DNA from: an uncultured Coriobacteriaceae bacterium
GTDB taxonomy: Bacteria; Actinomycetota; Coriobacteriia; Coriobacteriales; Atopobiaceae
Direction: 5' to 3'
Assembly (NCBI GenBank): GCA_902786015.1
Contig: CADAAU010000002.1
Location: forward strand, 246,296 to 310,295
Length of the DNA stretch: 64,000 bases
Shown: positions 42,837-52,321 of the stretch, one piece after another
Layout of the letters: each line of letters starts with the position of its first letter
Numbering within the stretch: position 1 is the stretch's first letter
Notes under the pieces: generated by a model
Told to the model about the DNA's origin: nothing
The model's input: the letters and a program-made list of their open reading frames with translations, nothing else
The model's database searches: none
Made by a program: the position numbers and the translations under genes

Positions 42837-45476
42837 ATGGACATGGCAAGAGCTCCGTTATCACAAGCATCTGAATCTGAGCCACGGTCGCATCGTCGGC
42901 GGCTTACCCTTTTGCAGCGGGAGGCCAGCCCAGCGCGACAGATAGTCGTGACGGCTGCGATCATGCTTTCGCTCATCATTCTCGTTTACCTGTGCAACAT
43001 TCCCAACCCCAACATGATTCTTATCGCAGGGCTCGTCTTTTGCTCTGCGCTCTTTGGCTACGGCGGAGGTATCGTAGCGGCGATTATCATGCTGCTATAT
43101 ACGCTGTTCTTCTTTTCGGTGGACCACAGCTTCGTGCACTTTACGTCCGAGGGGTTGCAGAAGGTAATCGTGTCGCTTGTTGGGATCGTGGCGGATATGC
43201 TGCTCGTGTGTGGTGTAAAGAAAGACGAGGTGGAGGCATTTCAGCGGGCCGAGATTCTCGCACAGGAGCTGCATCACGAGAACGCGGAGCTGAGCAATGT
43301 GTCGCTGACGGACGGGCTCACGCAGATTCGTAACCGAACTGCCCTGCAGGCGGACTCAGACTCGTACATCGGCCACGAGATTACGGTGATGATGCTCGAC
43401 CTCAATGACTTCAAGATTATAAATGATACGAGTGGGCACGAAGAGGGCGACCGTGTCCTCAAGGAGACCGCTCAGCTCCTTGCCGACGCCTTTGGGCAAG
43501 CGCATTGCTACAGGTATGGCGGTGACGAGTTTCTTGTTATTTTGCCGGACGTGTCTATGCCCGAGTTTCACGAGCGCCTTGCGGGCATGCTGGAGGGACG
43601 CCCGCAAGTCAGCTCTGACGACGACGGGAGTGCTCCCGTGAGCTTTTCGGTCGGATACGTCCATGCTCGGCTGACCGGCTCAGAGGAGCTGCCCAATCTG
43701 ATTGCGCAGGCAGACGAGCGCATGTACGAACAAAAACGCAGCAAGAAGCTGGCGAGGTCAAGCGGCGCTGCGGGGCAGCGGATGGCGCGCATCGAAACGT
43801 CAGAGGGGCCGGCCGAATACACTGTCAGGCAGATGGAAGACTACCTCAGGAGCATGTCTGGCTCGTACGACCTTGCGCGCATGGTTGATCCCATAGAGTG
43901 CCGGGTGCTGGAAATCCAGGATGACGGAAGCGTGAGGCGGAGCAAGAAATGCTATGGCGTTTGGAACTCCGGTCAGCGCTGTACGAGTTGCACAAGTTCA
44001 CTGGCATGCAGAACCGGGCGACGGCAACATAAGATGGAGCGCATCGACGACGCGACCTACCGCATCGAGTCGAACCCCGTGATGCTCACGCTGCAAGACG
44101 GGACCACCTACGATGCGGTCGTCGAGCTGGGCAGTGTCACGCAGGCAAAGGCCGACGACGGTGCCAACGATAGGGCGGCCGAGAATGTTGGCCAGAGGGC
44201 CCATCGGTATCGCTCACATCACGACAGCCTCACGGGCGTGCTCAATGCCGACGCGTTTTACGAGGCCGCTCGCGAGCGCGTGACGGAGGAGTCGAACGAG
44301 TCCTGGGCCATGGTGACGGCGGACATCAAGCATTTTCGGGTGGTCAACTCGCTCTTTAGCGTCTCGAGGGGCAACGAGGTCCTTGTGCGCATGGCTACTA
44401 TGCTCAATCGGGTTGCGGATGGTGCAGAGGGCCTGTGCGGAAGGCTCGGCGGCGATCGGTTTGCGCTGCTCGTGCGTAAGACAGGCTTCCGGGACCGGGA
44501 TTTGCAAGATGTCGCCGATGACCTAGCACGTGAATTCGACGATGGTGCATACAGGCTCTGCATTCACTTTGGTGTCTATTGCATCGAGGATCCGTCCCTG
44601 CCTGTGTCCGTGATGTGTGGTCGCGCGAATTCGGCGTTGTACACCATAAAAGAGAGCCACTCCCAAACGGTTGCCTACTTCGACGACGACATTCGTCAGA
44701 GGATTCTCTTGGAGCAGCGCATTGTCAGCGAATTCGATGGTGCGCTCGCAAACGGCGAGTTCCAGATGTACCTGCAGCCGCTGGCGCGGGCTGACGGCCG
44801 TACCCTTGGGGCGGAGGCGTTGGTTCGGTGGCACAAGACCGACGGAACGCTCGTTATGCCCGGTGATTTTATTGAGACCTTGGAGAACGCGGGCCTTATC
44901 CAGCGACTCGATGTCTACATTTGGGAGCTCGCCGTGAAGCAGCTGCATGCTTGGAAGGGTACCGAGCAGGGCGATCTCTTTATATCTGTAAACATGTCGG
45001 CGAAGGACTTCTACAGCATCGACGTCTATCGAGTCCTGACGGACCTTACGCAGCGCTATGGCGTGGACTGTCGGAAGCTGAGGCTCGAGATTACCGAGTC
45101 CGCATTGCTTGTGGAGCCGGACAAAAGCAATGCGATCGTGTCGAAGCTGCGCGACAAGGGCTTCCTTGTGGAGATTGATGACTTTGGGAAGGGATATTCT
45201 TCGCTGAGCATCCTCAAGAGCATCCAAGCCGATGTGCTAAAGATCGACATGGGCTTCTTGCGCGAGATGGAAGTTAACGACAGGAGTAAGGTTATCCTAA
45301 AGTCGGTTATCGACATGGCGCAGTCCCTGCGGATGGAGGTCATCTGCGAGGGGATAGAGACCGAGCAACAGCTCGAAGCCCTCACGTCTATGGGCTGCTG
45401 GCTCTTTCAGGGGTACTACTTCTCGCGCCCGGTTTCCGTCGAGGAATTCGAGAGCTCCGTCTGCTTGGAATGGTAG
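42837..45476 (+). CDS. Membrane GGDEF-GGDEF(degenerate)-EAL protein with cysteine motif
   Basis: 879 residues from the ATG at 42837 (AGAGGAG upstream); the open frame back to 42225 overlaps the flavodoxin gene and a repeat. Two to four membrane segments (about 40-120) are followed by a first GGDEF domain with 'RYGGDEFLVIL'. Then comes a PAS-sized region with 'KKCYGVWNSGQRCTSCTSSLAC', a second degenerate 'RLGGDRFALLV' domain, and an EAL domain with 'GAEALVRWH', 'LRLEITESALL', 'IDDFGKGYSS' and 'EGIETEQQ', which looks catalytic. It may both make and break c-di-GMP, switched by metal or redox state at the Cys cluster (inference). Confidence 0.92.
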   Translation: MDMARAPLSQASESEPRSHRRRLTLLQREASPARQIVVTAAIMLSLIILVYLCNIPNPNMILIAGLVFCSALFGYGGGIVAAIIMLLYTLFFFSVDHSFVHFTSEGLQKVIVSLVGIVADMLLVCGVKKDEVEAFQRAEILAQELHHENAELSNVSLTDGLTQIRNRTALQADSDSYIGHEITVMMLDLNDFKIINDTSGHEEGDRVLKETAQLLADAFGQAHCYRYGGDEFLVILPDVSMPEFHERLAGMLEGRPQVSSDDDGSAPVSFSVGYVHARLTGSEELPNLIAQADERMYEQKRSKKLARSSGAAGQRMARIETSEGPAEYTVRQMEDYLRSMSGSYDLARMVDPIECRVLEIQDDGSVRRSKKCYGVWNSGQRCTSCTSSLACRTGRRQHKMERIDDATYRIESNPVMLTLQDGTTYDAVVELGSVTQAKADDGANDRAAENVGQRAHRYRSHHDSLTGVLNADAFYEAARERVTEESNESWAMVTADIKHFRVVNSLFSVSRGNEVLVRMATMLNRVADGAEGLCGRLGGDRFALLVRKTGFRDRDLQDVADDLAREFDDGAYRLCIHFGVYCIEDPSLPVSVMCGRANSALYTIKESHSQTVAYFDDDIRQRILLEQRIVSEFDGALANGEFQMYLQPLARADGRTLGAEALVRWHKTDGTLVMPGDFIETLENAGLIQRLDVYIWELAVKQLHAWKGTEQGDLFISVNMSAKDFYSIDVYRVLTDLTQRYGVDCRKLRLEITESALLVEPDKSNAIVSKLRDKGFLVEIDDFGKGYSSLSILKSIQADVLKIDMGFLREMEVNDRSKVILKSVIDMAQSLRMEVICEGIETEQQLEALTSMGCWLFQGYYFSRPVSVEEFESSVCLEW

Positions 45477-45605
45477 GGTGGACGATTCTGTTGCCGCTGC
45501 TTGAGGCGCTTCAAGTACGAATGAATTGCCAACTATTGCGAATACTGCAAGTTGTAATATGTAGTTGTTGCAGTGGTCTTTTTGGCGTATGGAAGAAAGA
45601 GAAAA

Positions 45606-47012
45606 ATGGCAAAGAAAAGAACTACCTCGGTTGTTGCCGGCTTGACGGCAATCCTGCTTGTGCTTGGCCTGCTAGTGGGTTGTGGGACGCAATCCGCGAG
45701 TACGACGAATGCTACCGCTTCGCAAGCGAGCGAATCCAAGGACGCGGGTTCGAACTACGCAAGCGCCTGGAAGCCACGCGACGGCTACACCCTCAAACAG
45801 GTGGTCGCGATGAGCAGGCACAACCTCCGTGCGCCACAAGAGAAAGACATGGAGACGCTTGCCAAGTCTACGCCCCACAGCTGGATCAACTGGTCGTCCA
45901 ACGGCAGCGAGCTCACCGTAAAGGGGGGCGTTGCCGAGACAATCATGGGCGAGTTCTTCCGCAAATGGCTAGAGGACGAGAAGCTCATCCCCGAGAACTA
46001 CATCCCCGGTAATGATGAAGTGCGTTTCTATGCAAATCCGCGTCAGCGTACCCTTGCGACCGCTCAGTACTTTTCGTCGGGCATGCTGCCTGTGGCCAAT
46101 GTAAAGATCGAGTATCACGGTGAATACGACACGCGCGATGCGACCTTCATGCCACGTTTTGGCTATGTGAGCGACGGCTATGTGGATGCGGCAACCAACG
46201 AAATCGCGACGCAGGGTGGCAACGCGAGCCTTGCCGATTTGGACAAAGACCTGCAAGAGAATTACGACCTTATCGAGAAGGTTCTCGATTACCAGAACTC
46301 CCAGGCGTATAAGGACGGTGACGCCAAGGACCTTAAGGTTGGCGATGCTGGTTACGAGATCGAGAAGGACGAGGAGCCTGCCGTCAAGGGTTCGTTGAAG
46401 ACCGCAAACAAGCTCTCCGACGCGCTGACGCTGCAGTACTACGAGGCCGAGAACCTTGCCGATGCAGCCTTTGGGACGGAACTTACCAACGAGCAATGGC
46501 AGCAGATTGCGGCGGTAAAGAATGCCTACGGCGACCGTCGCTACAACTCCAAGCTGGTGGGCGTTGACTGCGCGCGGCTTCTCGTGAAGGAGATTGGCGC
46601 CGAGCTCGGCAAAGACGGCCGTCGTTTCTCGTTCCTGTGTGGTCACGACTCCAACCAGTCGAGTCTTCTGCATGCGCTGGGTGTGAAGGACTACGACTTG
46701 CCCGACACGATCGAGACCAAGACCCCCATCGGCGGCAAGATTCTTTTTGAGGTATGGGAGAAGGCATCGGGCGAGAAGTTCTGCAACGTCCGCTACGTGT
46801 ATGCGACCACCGAGCAGGTGCGTAACCTCGACCTGCTCTCGCTCGAGAAGACCCCGGCTTCCTACGACCTGGACTTCGAGGGAATTGCGCGCAATGCAGA
46901 CGGACTCTTTGCGCTCGCCGATGTGCAGAAGCTTCTCTCGGACACCGCGGCGGCTTATGACAAGCTCCCGACGGAGTATCCCGAGAAAACCGAGCTCGCG
47001 CCTGCCGCATAG
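45606..47012 (+). CDS. Lipoprotein histidine acid phosphatase family protein
   Basis: 468 residues from the ATG at 45606. A lipoprotein signal ('TAILLVLGLLVGCG') points to membrane-anchored export. The catalytic motif 'MSRHNLRAP' (RHxxRxP variant with Asn, about residues 70-78) and the downstream proton donor 'CGHDSN' mark the clade-2 histidine phosphatases (acid phosphatase/phytase/glucose-1-phosphatase group). Substrate candidates are sugar phosphates or inositol phosphates. It is followed 26 bp later by an Fe-S aldo/keto reductase. Confidence 0.87.
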   Translation: MAKKRTTSVVAGLTAILLVLGLLVGCGTQSASTTNATASQASESKDAGSNYASAWKPRDGYTLKQVVAMSRHNLRAPQEKDMETLAKSTPHSWINWSSNGSELTVKGGVAETIMGEFFRKWLEDEKLIPENYIPGNDEVRFYANPRQRTLATAQYFSSGMLPVANVKIEYHGEYDTRDATFMPRFGYVSDGYVDAATNEIATQGGNASLADLDKDLQENYDLIEKVLDYQNSQAYKDGDAKDLKVGDAGYEIEKDEEPAVKGSLKTANKLSDALTLQYYEAENLADAAFGTELTNEQWQQIAAVKNAYGDRRYNSKLVGVDCARLLVKEIGAELGKDGRRFSFLCGHDSNQSSLLHALGVKDYDLPDTIETKTPIGGKILFEVWEKASGEKFCNVRYVYATTEQVRNLDLLSLEKTPASYDLDFEGIARNADGLFALADVQKLLSDTAAAYDKLPTEYPEKTELAPAA

Positions 47013-47038
47013 AGCAGCGAGCAGGGAAGGGGAGACCA

Positions 47039-48175
47039 ATGTCATACGCATCCGATTATCTTGGCTACGACACTCCTAAACTAGGCTTCGGCATGATGCG
47101 TCTGCCCAAGCTCGAAGATGGCTCCATGGACCTACCGCAAATCTGCGACATGGTGGACGAGTTTATGGGCGCCGGGCTCACCTACTTCGACACGGCCTAC
47201 GTTTACGACGAGGGTGATTCCGAGGTGGCCACGTGTAAGGCGTTAGTAGAACGTTATCCACGCGATAGCTTTACCGTTACCACCAAGGCTAACGCCTGGT
47301 TGGGTAACCCTACGGCCGAGCAGACCAAGGCCCAACTCAAGACCTCCATGGAGCGTTTGGGCGTCGATTACCTGGACTACTATCTCCTGCACGCCATCCA
47401 AGACAACAACCAGCAGATGTATGACGAATTTGGTCTGTGGGACTGGATACGCGACCTCAAGCGCGAGGGCGTCATTCGTCGCTGGGGATTCTCGTTCCAC
47501 GCCGGCCCCGAACGTCTGGAGCGTCTGCTTACTGCTTATCCCGATATCGACTTCATCCAGCTTCAGGTGAATTATGCTGACATGGAGGATCCCGAGGTGC
47601 AGTCCCGGGCAAACATGGCGGTGGCCGAAGCGCACGGCGTGCCGTTTACCGTGATGGAGCCCATTAAGGGCGGTATGCTCGCCAAGCCGCCGCGCAAGGT
47701 GCGCGAGGTGTTTGATGCGGCGGGGACTGGCCTGTCGTACGCGAGTTGGGCCATCCGCTACGTTGCGAGCATGCCGGGCATTATTACCGTGCTTTCGGGC
47801 ATGTCGACTTTGGCACAGGTGCAGGACAACGTGAGCTACATGCGCGACTTCAAGCCGCTTTCTGCCAGCGAGCAGGACGTGGTGGCGGCCGCTCAAGCGG
47901 AGCTGGCAAAAGTCAAATCAATCGAGTGCACCGGCTGTCGATACTGCTGTGAGGGCTGCCCCATGCAGATTCCCATACCCGACTTCTTTAAGGCGATGAA
48001 CCGCAAGATGAGGTTCGAGGACGAAGCCGATGCCAAGCGTCGCTACGCCAATTCCTGCAAGAATGCTGGGGTGACGGCCGATGACTGCATCCAATGCGGC
48101 CAGTGTGAGGATGCCTGTCCGCAGAGGCTGCCCATCATGTCGTACCTCGATCAGATTTCCGAGGAACTGGAATAG
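47039..48175 (+). CDS. Aldo/keto reductase with C-terminal 4Fe-4S domain
   Basis: 378 residues; GGGGAGA precedes the ATG. A TIM-barrel reductase part (about 1-285: 'LGFGMMRLP', 'YFDTAYVYDEGDSE', 'TTKANAW', 'YYLLHAIQDNN') is followed by a ferredoxin-like tail with cysteines in 'CTGCRYCCEGCPMQIPIP' and 'CIQCGQCEDACPQRLP'. This architecture is common in strict anaerobes and lets the enzyme exchange electrons with ferredoxin or flavodoxin. The substrate is unknown. Confidence 0.92.
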   Translation: MSYASDYLGYDTPKLGFGMMRLPKLEDGSMDLPQICDMVDEFMGAGLTYFDTAYVYDEGDSEVATCKALVERYPRDSFTVTTKANAWLGNPTAEQTKAQLKTSMERLGVDYLDYYLLHAIQDNNQQMYDEFGLWDWIRDLKREGVIRRWGFSFHAGPERLERLLTAYPDIDFIQLQVNYADMEDPEVQSRANMAVAEAHGVPFTVMEPIKGGMLAKPPRKVREVFDAAGTGLSYASWAIRYVASMPGIITVLSGMSTLAQVQDNVSYMRDFKPLSASEQDVVAAAQAELAKVKSIECTGCRYCCEGCPMQIPIPDFFKAMNRKMRFEDEADAKRRYANSCKNAGVTADDCIQCGQCEDACPQRLPIMSYLDQISEELE

Positions 48176-48220
48176 CACGGTTACGGGCGACATATCTCTT
48201 GCGGTTTGCTCGAAAACCCG

Positions 48221-48255
48221 TGGGGCAGGCAATGGGGGCATCCCTTGCCTGCCCC
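48221..48255 (+). terminator. Hairpin after the Fe-S aldo/keto reductase
   Basis: A perfect 12-bp stem TGGGGCAGGCAA/TTGCCTGCCCCA with an 11-nt loop lies between this gene and the convergent methyltransferase gene. It may serve both; no T-run is seen. Confidence 0.6.
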
Positions 48256-48294
48256 ATTGCTTGCTTGGATTCGCAAGGCTTGCCGTCTTGCTTC

Positions 48295-48978
48295 CTACCA
48301 AAGGTGGGGTACGATTCGCCAGCGGACCCTTTGTTGGTATTCGACGTATCCTGCTAGGTTTCGGGCAAGCATCTCATCCTCTAGCGCCGTGCGAATTACA
48401 ATCACTGCAGCGGTTATGCCCGACACCAACATTACCCACACGCTTGGAAATACCATGGCCACGGCGATGCACCACATGACGATGGCAGAATACATGGGGT
48501 GGCGCACATGGGAATAGGGGCCGGTGCTGCACACCCGCTGGTCTCGTTCCTTCTGTACCCGAGAGACGGCCTCTGCAAACTGGTTCTCGCGAAGGGCCCA
48601 TGCGGTGAGGGCGGTGGAAAGCATGTACACGACGATGCCGACAAGGGCAATCGGACCGATGGGTGACGACGGATCGCACGTCTTTCCTGCAACCCAGTAC
48701 ACTACGAAGTAGCCAAGCAGCCAGAACGCCGCGAGCAAGACCTTGTCCCAAACGGGGGTCACGTCTTTGGAGTCTGTGATGGCGAGTCGCGCCGCCATCG
48801 TGCGTGGTGCCGTGCGATAGAGCCAGACGACCGATCCTACGGAAGCGAAGTAGGCGGCGAACCAAAGTGCGCCTCTGGGTCCCAAGACCCAGCCAGAACC
48901 GATGAGGAAGAGCAACAGCCCAAGCGCACGCTCAACAACGAGCCGAACAAGATATGCGACCATGCCTTTGGCGCCCAT
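48295..48978 (-). CDS. ICMT/PEMT-like membrane methyltransferase
   Basis: 227 residues, with AGGGGG before the reverse-strand ATG (a second ATG five codons in is possible). About five to six hydrophobic segments precede the signature 'STGPYSHVRHPMYSAIV', the SAM-binding GPYxxVRHPxY motif of isoprenylcysteine carboxyl methyltransferase and phosphatidylethanolamine N-methyltransferase relatives. 'EDEMLARNLAGYVEYQQRVRWRIVP' is the matching C-terminal motif. The acceptor in bacteria is usually a lipid or isoprenoid and is not known here. Confidence 0.88.
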   Translation of the reverse strand: MGAKGMVAYLVRLVVERALGLLLFLIGSGWVLGPRGALWFAAYFASVGSVVWLYRTAPRTMAARLAITDSKDVTPVWDKVLLAAFWLLGYFVVYWVAGKTCDPSSPIGPIALVGIVVYMLSTALTAWALRENQFAEAVSRVQKERDQRVCSTGPYSHVRHPMYSAIVMWCIAVAMVFPSVWVMLVSGITAAVIVIRTALEDEMLARNLAGYVEYQQRVRWRIVPHLW

Positions 48979-49156
48979 AATGCCCCCTAAGTGCGCGTGA
49001 ATTCTGATTGCAACCTACGCTACAACCCGATTTCAAATATACCAAGGACAAAGTTGACGTGGAACGAACGAACTCAGCCCAAATTTGCCAATAGTCTGCC
49101 ACTTAGCGTGCTTGATTTGGGATTGATTGTGTATCGTTAAGGTTCGCCATAAGCGT

Positions 49157-49315
49157 GAGTGTACCCAAATTGCACTCACCGCTGCAAAAGCCCAGTTGAG
49201 TAAAGGGGTAAATGCAATTTGGGTACAGTCGATAAAATAGACAGTGTACCCAAATTGAATGTCCGACTTTTACCAACTGGGCATTTGCTGAATGAAATGC
49301 AATTTGGGTACACTC
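49157..49315. repeat. 159-bp nested palindrome, repeat type 2 copy B
   Basis: Outer arms GAGTGTACCCAAATTGCA (49157-49174) and TGCAATTTGGGTACACTC (49298-49315) are a perfect 18-bp inverse. Inner arms AATGCAATTTGGGTACAGT and ACAGTGTACCCAAATTG are near-perfect, and middle arms GCCCAGTTGAGTAAA/TTTACCAACTGGGC also pair. It fills the 425-bp gap between two reverse-strand genes. The rest of the gap (48979-49156 and 49316-49403) has no gene. Confidence 0.87.
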
Positions 49316-49403
49316 GGCTCGTTGAGTATTCAGGATATATTCAGTATATGTTAAGAGATTGAGGCCAAGAGGGCAGAGAAAGGCTTTTCTGGAGGCATGT
49401 GAG

Positions 49404-50552
49404 TTAACGTACCGTCTTTGCGTATACTCCGCTCACGATGGCGAGCAGTCCCAAGCCAGCGGCGCACATGAGGAATTGCGTCGTCACGTCGCTCGAGAAA
49501 AGGCCAAGCGCCGTGCCCAGATACGGTGCTGCGAAGGCGCCCAGTGCCTGGGCCACAAGGATGAGGTTCGTCCCCTTGGTGCCGAAGCTGCCAAAGCGTA
49601 GCGACACGTTCTCTTGCAGGTGCGGCACGATGGCCATCATGGCGTATCCAATGAGGAATGCTGCCACCATAATGCCTGCCAAGGAAGAGCTCATCGCTGC
49701 CACCACGAAACCCGAAGCACCGATGGCCATGAACGCTACCAGTGCATAGTCTTTTACGACGCTGCGGATCCTGCCGTAAAGTGCGCCCGCGACCAGCGAA
49801 CCAAGCGATATGAGCGTGATGGCAAAGCTGCCTTGCTGAGCAGTGCCCAACCCTCGGTCGGTAATGAAGGTCGATGCCTTTACGACAAACAAGGTGATAA
49901 TGAGGATGGAGAGGAACATGAGGGCGCCCTGGAATACGAGTCCGGCAATAGTGGCTCCATCGGACTTATCGCCTTCGTCGTTCGCGCTATCGTCTTGGGC
50001 CGTCGTGTTGGGTACAACCGCCGCGAACAGTACCAGAACCACGAAGGAGAAAGCATAGACTGCGAACGACCAGTTCCAACCAAATGCGAGCAGCTGGCCC
50101 GCGACGAGCGCGGATACGGCACTGCCCAGTCCGCCCACGCTGCCCTGTAGGCCAATCATGGTGGATCGCTCCGAACCATCAAAGAAACCAATGATGAGCG
50201 TGAGGGCAGATGACACTATAAGGCCGCAACCTATTCCAAATACGCAGCGCGACAGGAACAGGACATAAAAGTCTTGGATAAAGACGGGGACGATGCCGGA
50301 GACTCCACACAACAGCAGGCCAAGCATCGTGGTCCGCTTAAGACCTAGGAATTTGCTTACAAGGCCGCTAAACAGCACCGCAAGCATCTGGAAGAGCGAC
50401 GGCACCGTTGCGATGAGCTCTATGACATAGAGCTCCACACCGGGAAAGGACTTGGCCATCTCTGGAATGTTTGCCGTTATTGCGTTGATGGACGCCCAGA
50501 TGAGGCATGTTGAGAGTAGCGCCACCTTGAGCATCGTTCGGCTTCGTGTCAT
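49404..50552 (-). CDS. MFS transporter
   Basis: 382 residues; AGGAGGAGAAA precedes the reverse-strand ATG. About 12 membrane segments are present with the MFS loop 2-3 motif ('GLVSKFLGLKRTTMLG'), an arginine in helix 4 ('LFLSRCVFGIGCGLIVSSAL') and an acidic central loop ('QDDSANDEGDKSDG'). It is a drug or small-molecule carrier of the general MFS_1 type; its substrate is unknown. It lies upstream (in its own direction) of the palindrome at 49157. Confidence 0.88.
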   Translation of the reverse strand: MTRSRTMLKVALLSTCLIWASINAITANIPEMAKSFPGVELYVIELIATVPSLFQMLAVLFSGLVSKFLGLKRTTMLGLLLCGVSGIVPVFIQDFYVLFLSRCVFGIGCGLIVSSALTLIIGFFDGSERSTMIGLQGSVGGLGSAVSALVAGQLLAFGWNWSFAVYAFSFVVLVLFAAVVPNTTAQDDSANDEGDKSDGATIAGLVFQGALMFLSILIITLFVVKASTFITDRGLGTAQQGSFAITLISLGSLVAGALYGRIRSVVKDYALVAFMAIGASGFVVAAMSSSLAGIMVAAFLIGYAMMAIVPHLQENVSLRFGSFGTKGTNLILVAQALGAFAAPYLGTALGLFSSDVTTQFLMCAAGLGLLAIVSGVYAKTVR

Positions 50553-50759
50553 TTCTCCTCCTTGGTTTTGGGCTTAGAACAACCATATCGAGCGAAGAAA
50601 TGGATTACAAATACTTATTGTCAATGCTATACCATGCATTATACGCATGGTAATGACAGTCTGAGCCGATTGGAGTGTGAGTGAATAACCGGCTATCCTA
50701 TGTTGCCGATGTCTTTTCGCGTCTCTAGGCAAAAACTGTGATAAAATACAGTTTCGCAC

Positions 50760-50834
50760 GCCAGAGTGGCTCAATGGTAGAGCACCGGCCTTGTAATCCG
50801 GTGGTTATGGGTTCGATTCCCATCTCTGGCTCCA
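50760..50834 (+). tRNA. tRNA-Thr (anticodon UGU)
   Basis: Acceptor arms GCCAGAG and CTCTGGC pair fully; D arm GCTC...GAGC; anticodon loop CTTGTAA gives TGT; T arm ATGGG-TTCGATT-CCCAT; discriminator T and encoded CCA. The innermost anticodon-stem pair (C-T) is a mismatch. A terminator follows 10 bp later. Confidence 0.93.
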
Positions 50835-50844
50835 TGATCGTGAC

Positions 50845-50868
50845 GCCTCCCTCTACGGGAGGCTTTTT
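50845..50868 (+). terminator. Intrinsic terminator after tRNA-Thr
   Basis: GCCTCCC-TCTAC-GGGAGGC followed by TTTTT. Confidence 0.9.
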
Positions 50869-50884
50869 CGTGCCCGTGGTCGTT

Positions 50885-50902
50885 GCGGGGAATCGAACCC
50901 GC
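50885..50902 (-). other. tRNA T-arm remnant
   Basis: On the reverse strand the sequence GCGGGTTCGATTCCCCGC is a T-arm with the invariant TTCGA loop and one extra C, followed by AACGACCA. No matching acceptor, D or anticodon arm is found. It may be the scar of an integration or a deleted tRNA. Confidence 0.5.
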
Positions 50903-50952
50903 GAGGGCGGTGCCAGCCACACCGAGATCCCGCACGTGATGGGGCGTGACGA

Positions 50953-51792
50953 CTAGCGGCGGATGGTCTTCCCGTCCTTACGACCGATGGCCGCGAGGTA
51001 GGCGGACACGGCCTCCTCGTAGTCGACCGCCGCCGTGGATTGTGGGGCGAACTCGCCGAGGGCCACGCCGCTGGACTGCGCCTTCCGGGCGTTCACGGTG
51101 TTTCTCACGCCATGTCCGAGCAGGCGAGTGTTGTGTCTTGCCGCGATCTTGGCGATCTTGTCGAGCATCTCGGGCTCGAGGCTGTTGCGCGCGTCGTAGC
51201 GCGTCACGACGATTCCCGCAACGCGCGGCTCTGCCCCGCGCACTACCTCCACCATCTCGTCCACGCAGTCGATCACCGCCTGCATGCCGGCGACCGCCGA
51301 AGAGTCGGCCGTGCAGGGAATTATCACGTCGTCGGCGGCAGCGATGCCGTTGAGCGTCCTCACCTGCAGCGCGGGGGGTGTGTCCACCACCACGAAGTCG
51401 TAGTCGTCGCGTATAACCGCAAGTGCCCGCGATAGCACGAGCTCGCGCCCCATCCGGGAGTTCAGGCGCCTGTCCGCCTCGTCGAGCTCTTCGTTGGCGC
51501 TCACCACGTCCCCGAAGGAGCGTGTCGGTTGCACGCAGCGCACTACCTCCCTCCGCAGGGGCCGCCTGAGCGCCAGCAGCTCGGAGGTGCCGGGCAGGCT
51601 CTTGTCCGCGCCTACGTGCATGGAGAGGTTGCCCGGCTGGGCGTCCATGTCGACGATAAGCACTGCGTACCCACGCGCGGTGAGCGAGGCGGCGAACGCC
51701 TCGGCTGTCGTGGACTTGGCAACGCCGCCCTTCTGGTTTGCGAACGTAATCACGCGTGCGCGCGCGGCCTTGCCGTTCTGACTTCCCGCCAT
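50953..51792 (-). CDS. Orphan ParA-family ATPase
   Basis: 279 residues from the ATG ending at 51792, with GAGGAGG upstream. A deviant Walker A 'ANQKGGVAKSTTAEAFA' (the usual KGGVGKST has Ala for Gly here), 'LIVDMDAQPGNLS', and 'FVVVDTPPAL' (Walker B) identify a ParA/Soj-type partition ATPase. No parB gene is adjacent. Two TACGCACA palindromes lie 460-560 bp upstream and could be its centromere. The setting next to a tRNA suggests a plasmid or integrative-element remnant. Confidence 0.88.
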   Translation of the reverse strand: MAGSQNGKAARARVITFANQKGGVAKSTTAEAFAASLTARGYAVLIVDMDAQPGNLSMHVGADKSLPGTSELLALRRPLRREVVRCVQPTRSFGDVVSANEELDEADRRLNSRMGRELVLSRALAVIRDDYDFVVVDTPPALQVRTLNGIAAADDVIIPCTADSSAVAGMQAVIDCVDEMVEVVRGAEPRVAGIVVTRYDARNSLEPEMLDKIAKIAARHNTRLLGHGVRNTVNARKAQSSGVALGEFAPQSTAAVDYEEAVSAYLAAIGRKDGKTIRR

Positions 51793-52247
51793 CGTGTGTG
51801 CCACCTCCTCGCGGCCCTTGCGAACGCACATGCGAAGCCTTCCGGGCGGGAGGCGTCATCGAGCCATAGCCTCCTGGTCGCAAGAACGGAAGTTGACGCT
51901 TGGGCGTGTCCGGGGGCCAGCATCCGACCGCCTCTTTCGTTGCTCGACGTGCAGTCGCTCCAAGGACTGCAACAGGTCGTCAACTAGATGATACAGCAAA
52001 ACTCGGTGCTGCCTCGTCGGCGAAAGCGCGACCCGTCTGCCGAAAGCGCGCGGCTCCCGATGGTGCAAAGGCCTGACAGCAGTCTGGCTTGGGGGTGTTC
52101 GGCAGCGCAGGCCTCCGGGTCCGCCCGGCTGGTCGCGCGAATAGTATCCCGCGCAGCAGTCGGCGAGCAGCGCCGTCGTCGCGGTGGGAGTAGCGCCACG
52201 AGAACTCTTCGGCGTAGGACTGGGGCCGCGTGACGGCGACGGCGTTG

Positions 52248-52280
52248 AACTACGCACATCGTTTTTCTTTGTGCGTAGTT
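52248..52280. repeat. TACGCACA palindrome 1
   Basis: AACTACGCACA and TGTGCGTAGTT are a perfect 11-bp inverted repeat with an 11-nt spacer. It is a candidate parS-like site or operator. Confidence 0.6.
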
Positions 52281-52321
52281 TGCGACAAAAGCGCAGGATT
52301 GCATTTGCTATAGCCACCGAA

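Noticed and set aside
50870..51250. Possible tmRNA 3' end on the reverse strand (TTCGATT loop followed by CCA)
   Set aside because: The upstream body would lie inside the intact parA coding region, and no tag-encoding part or matching acceptor strand was found.
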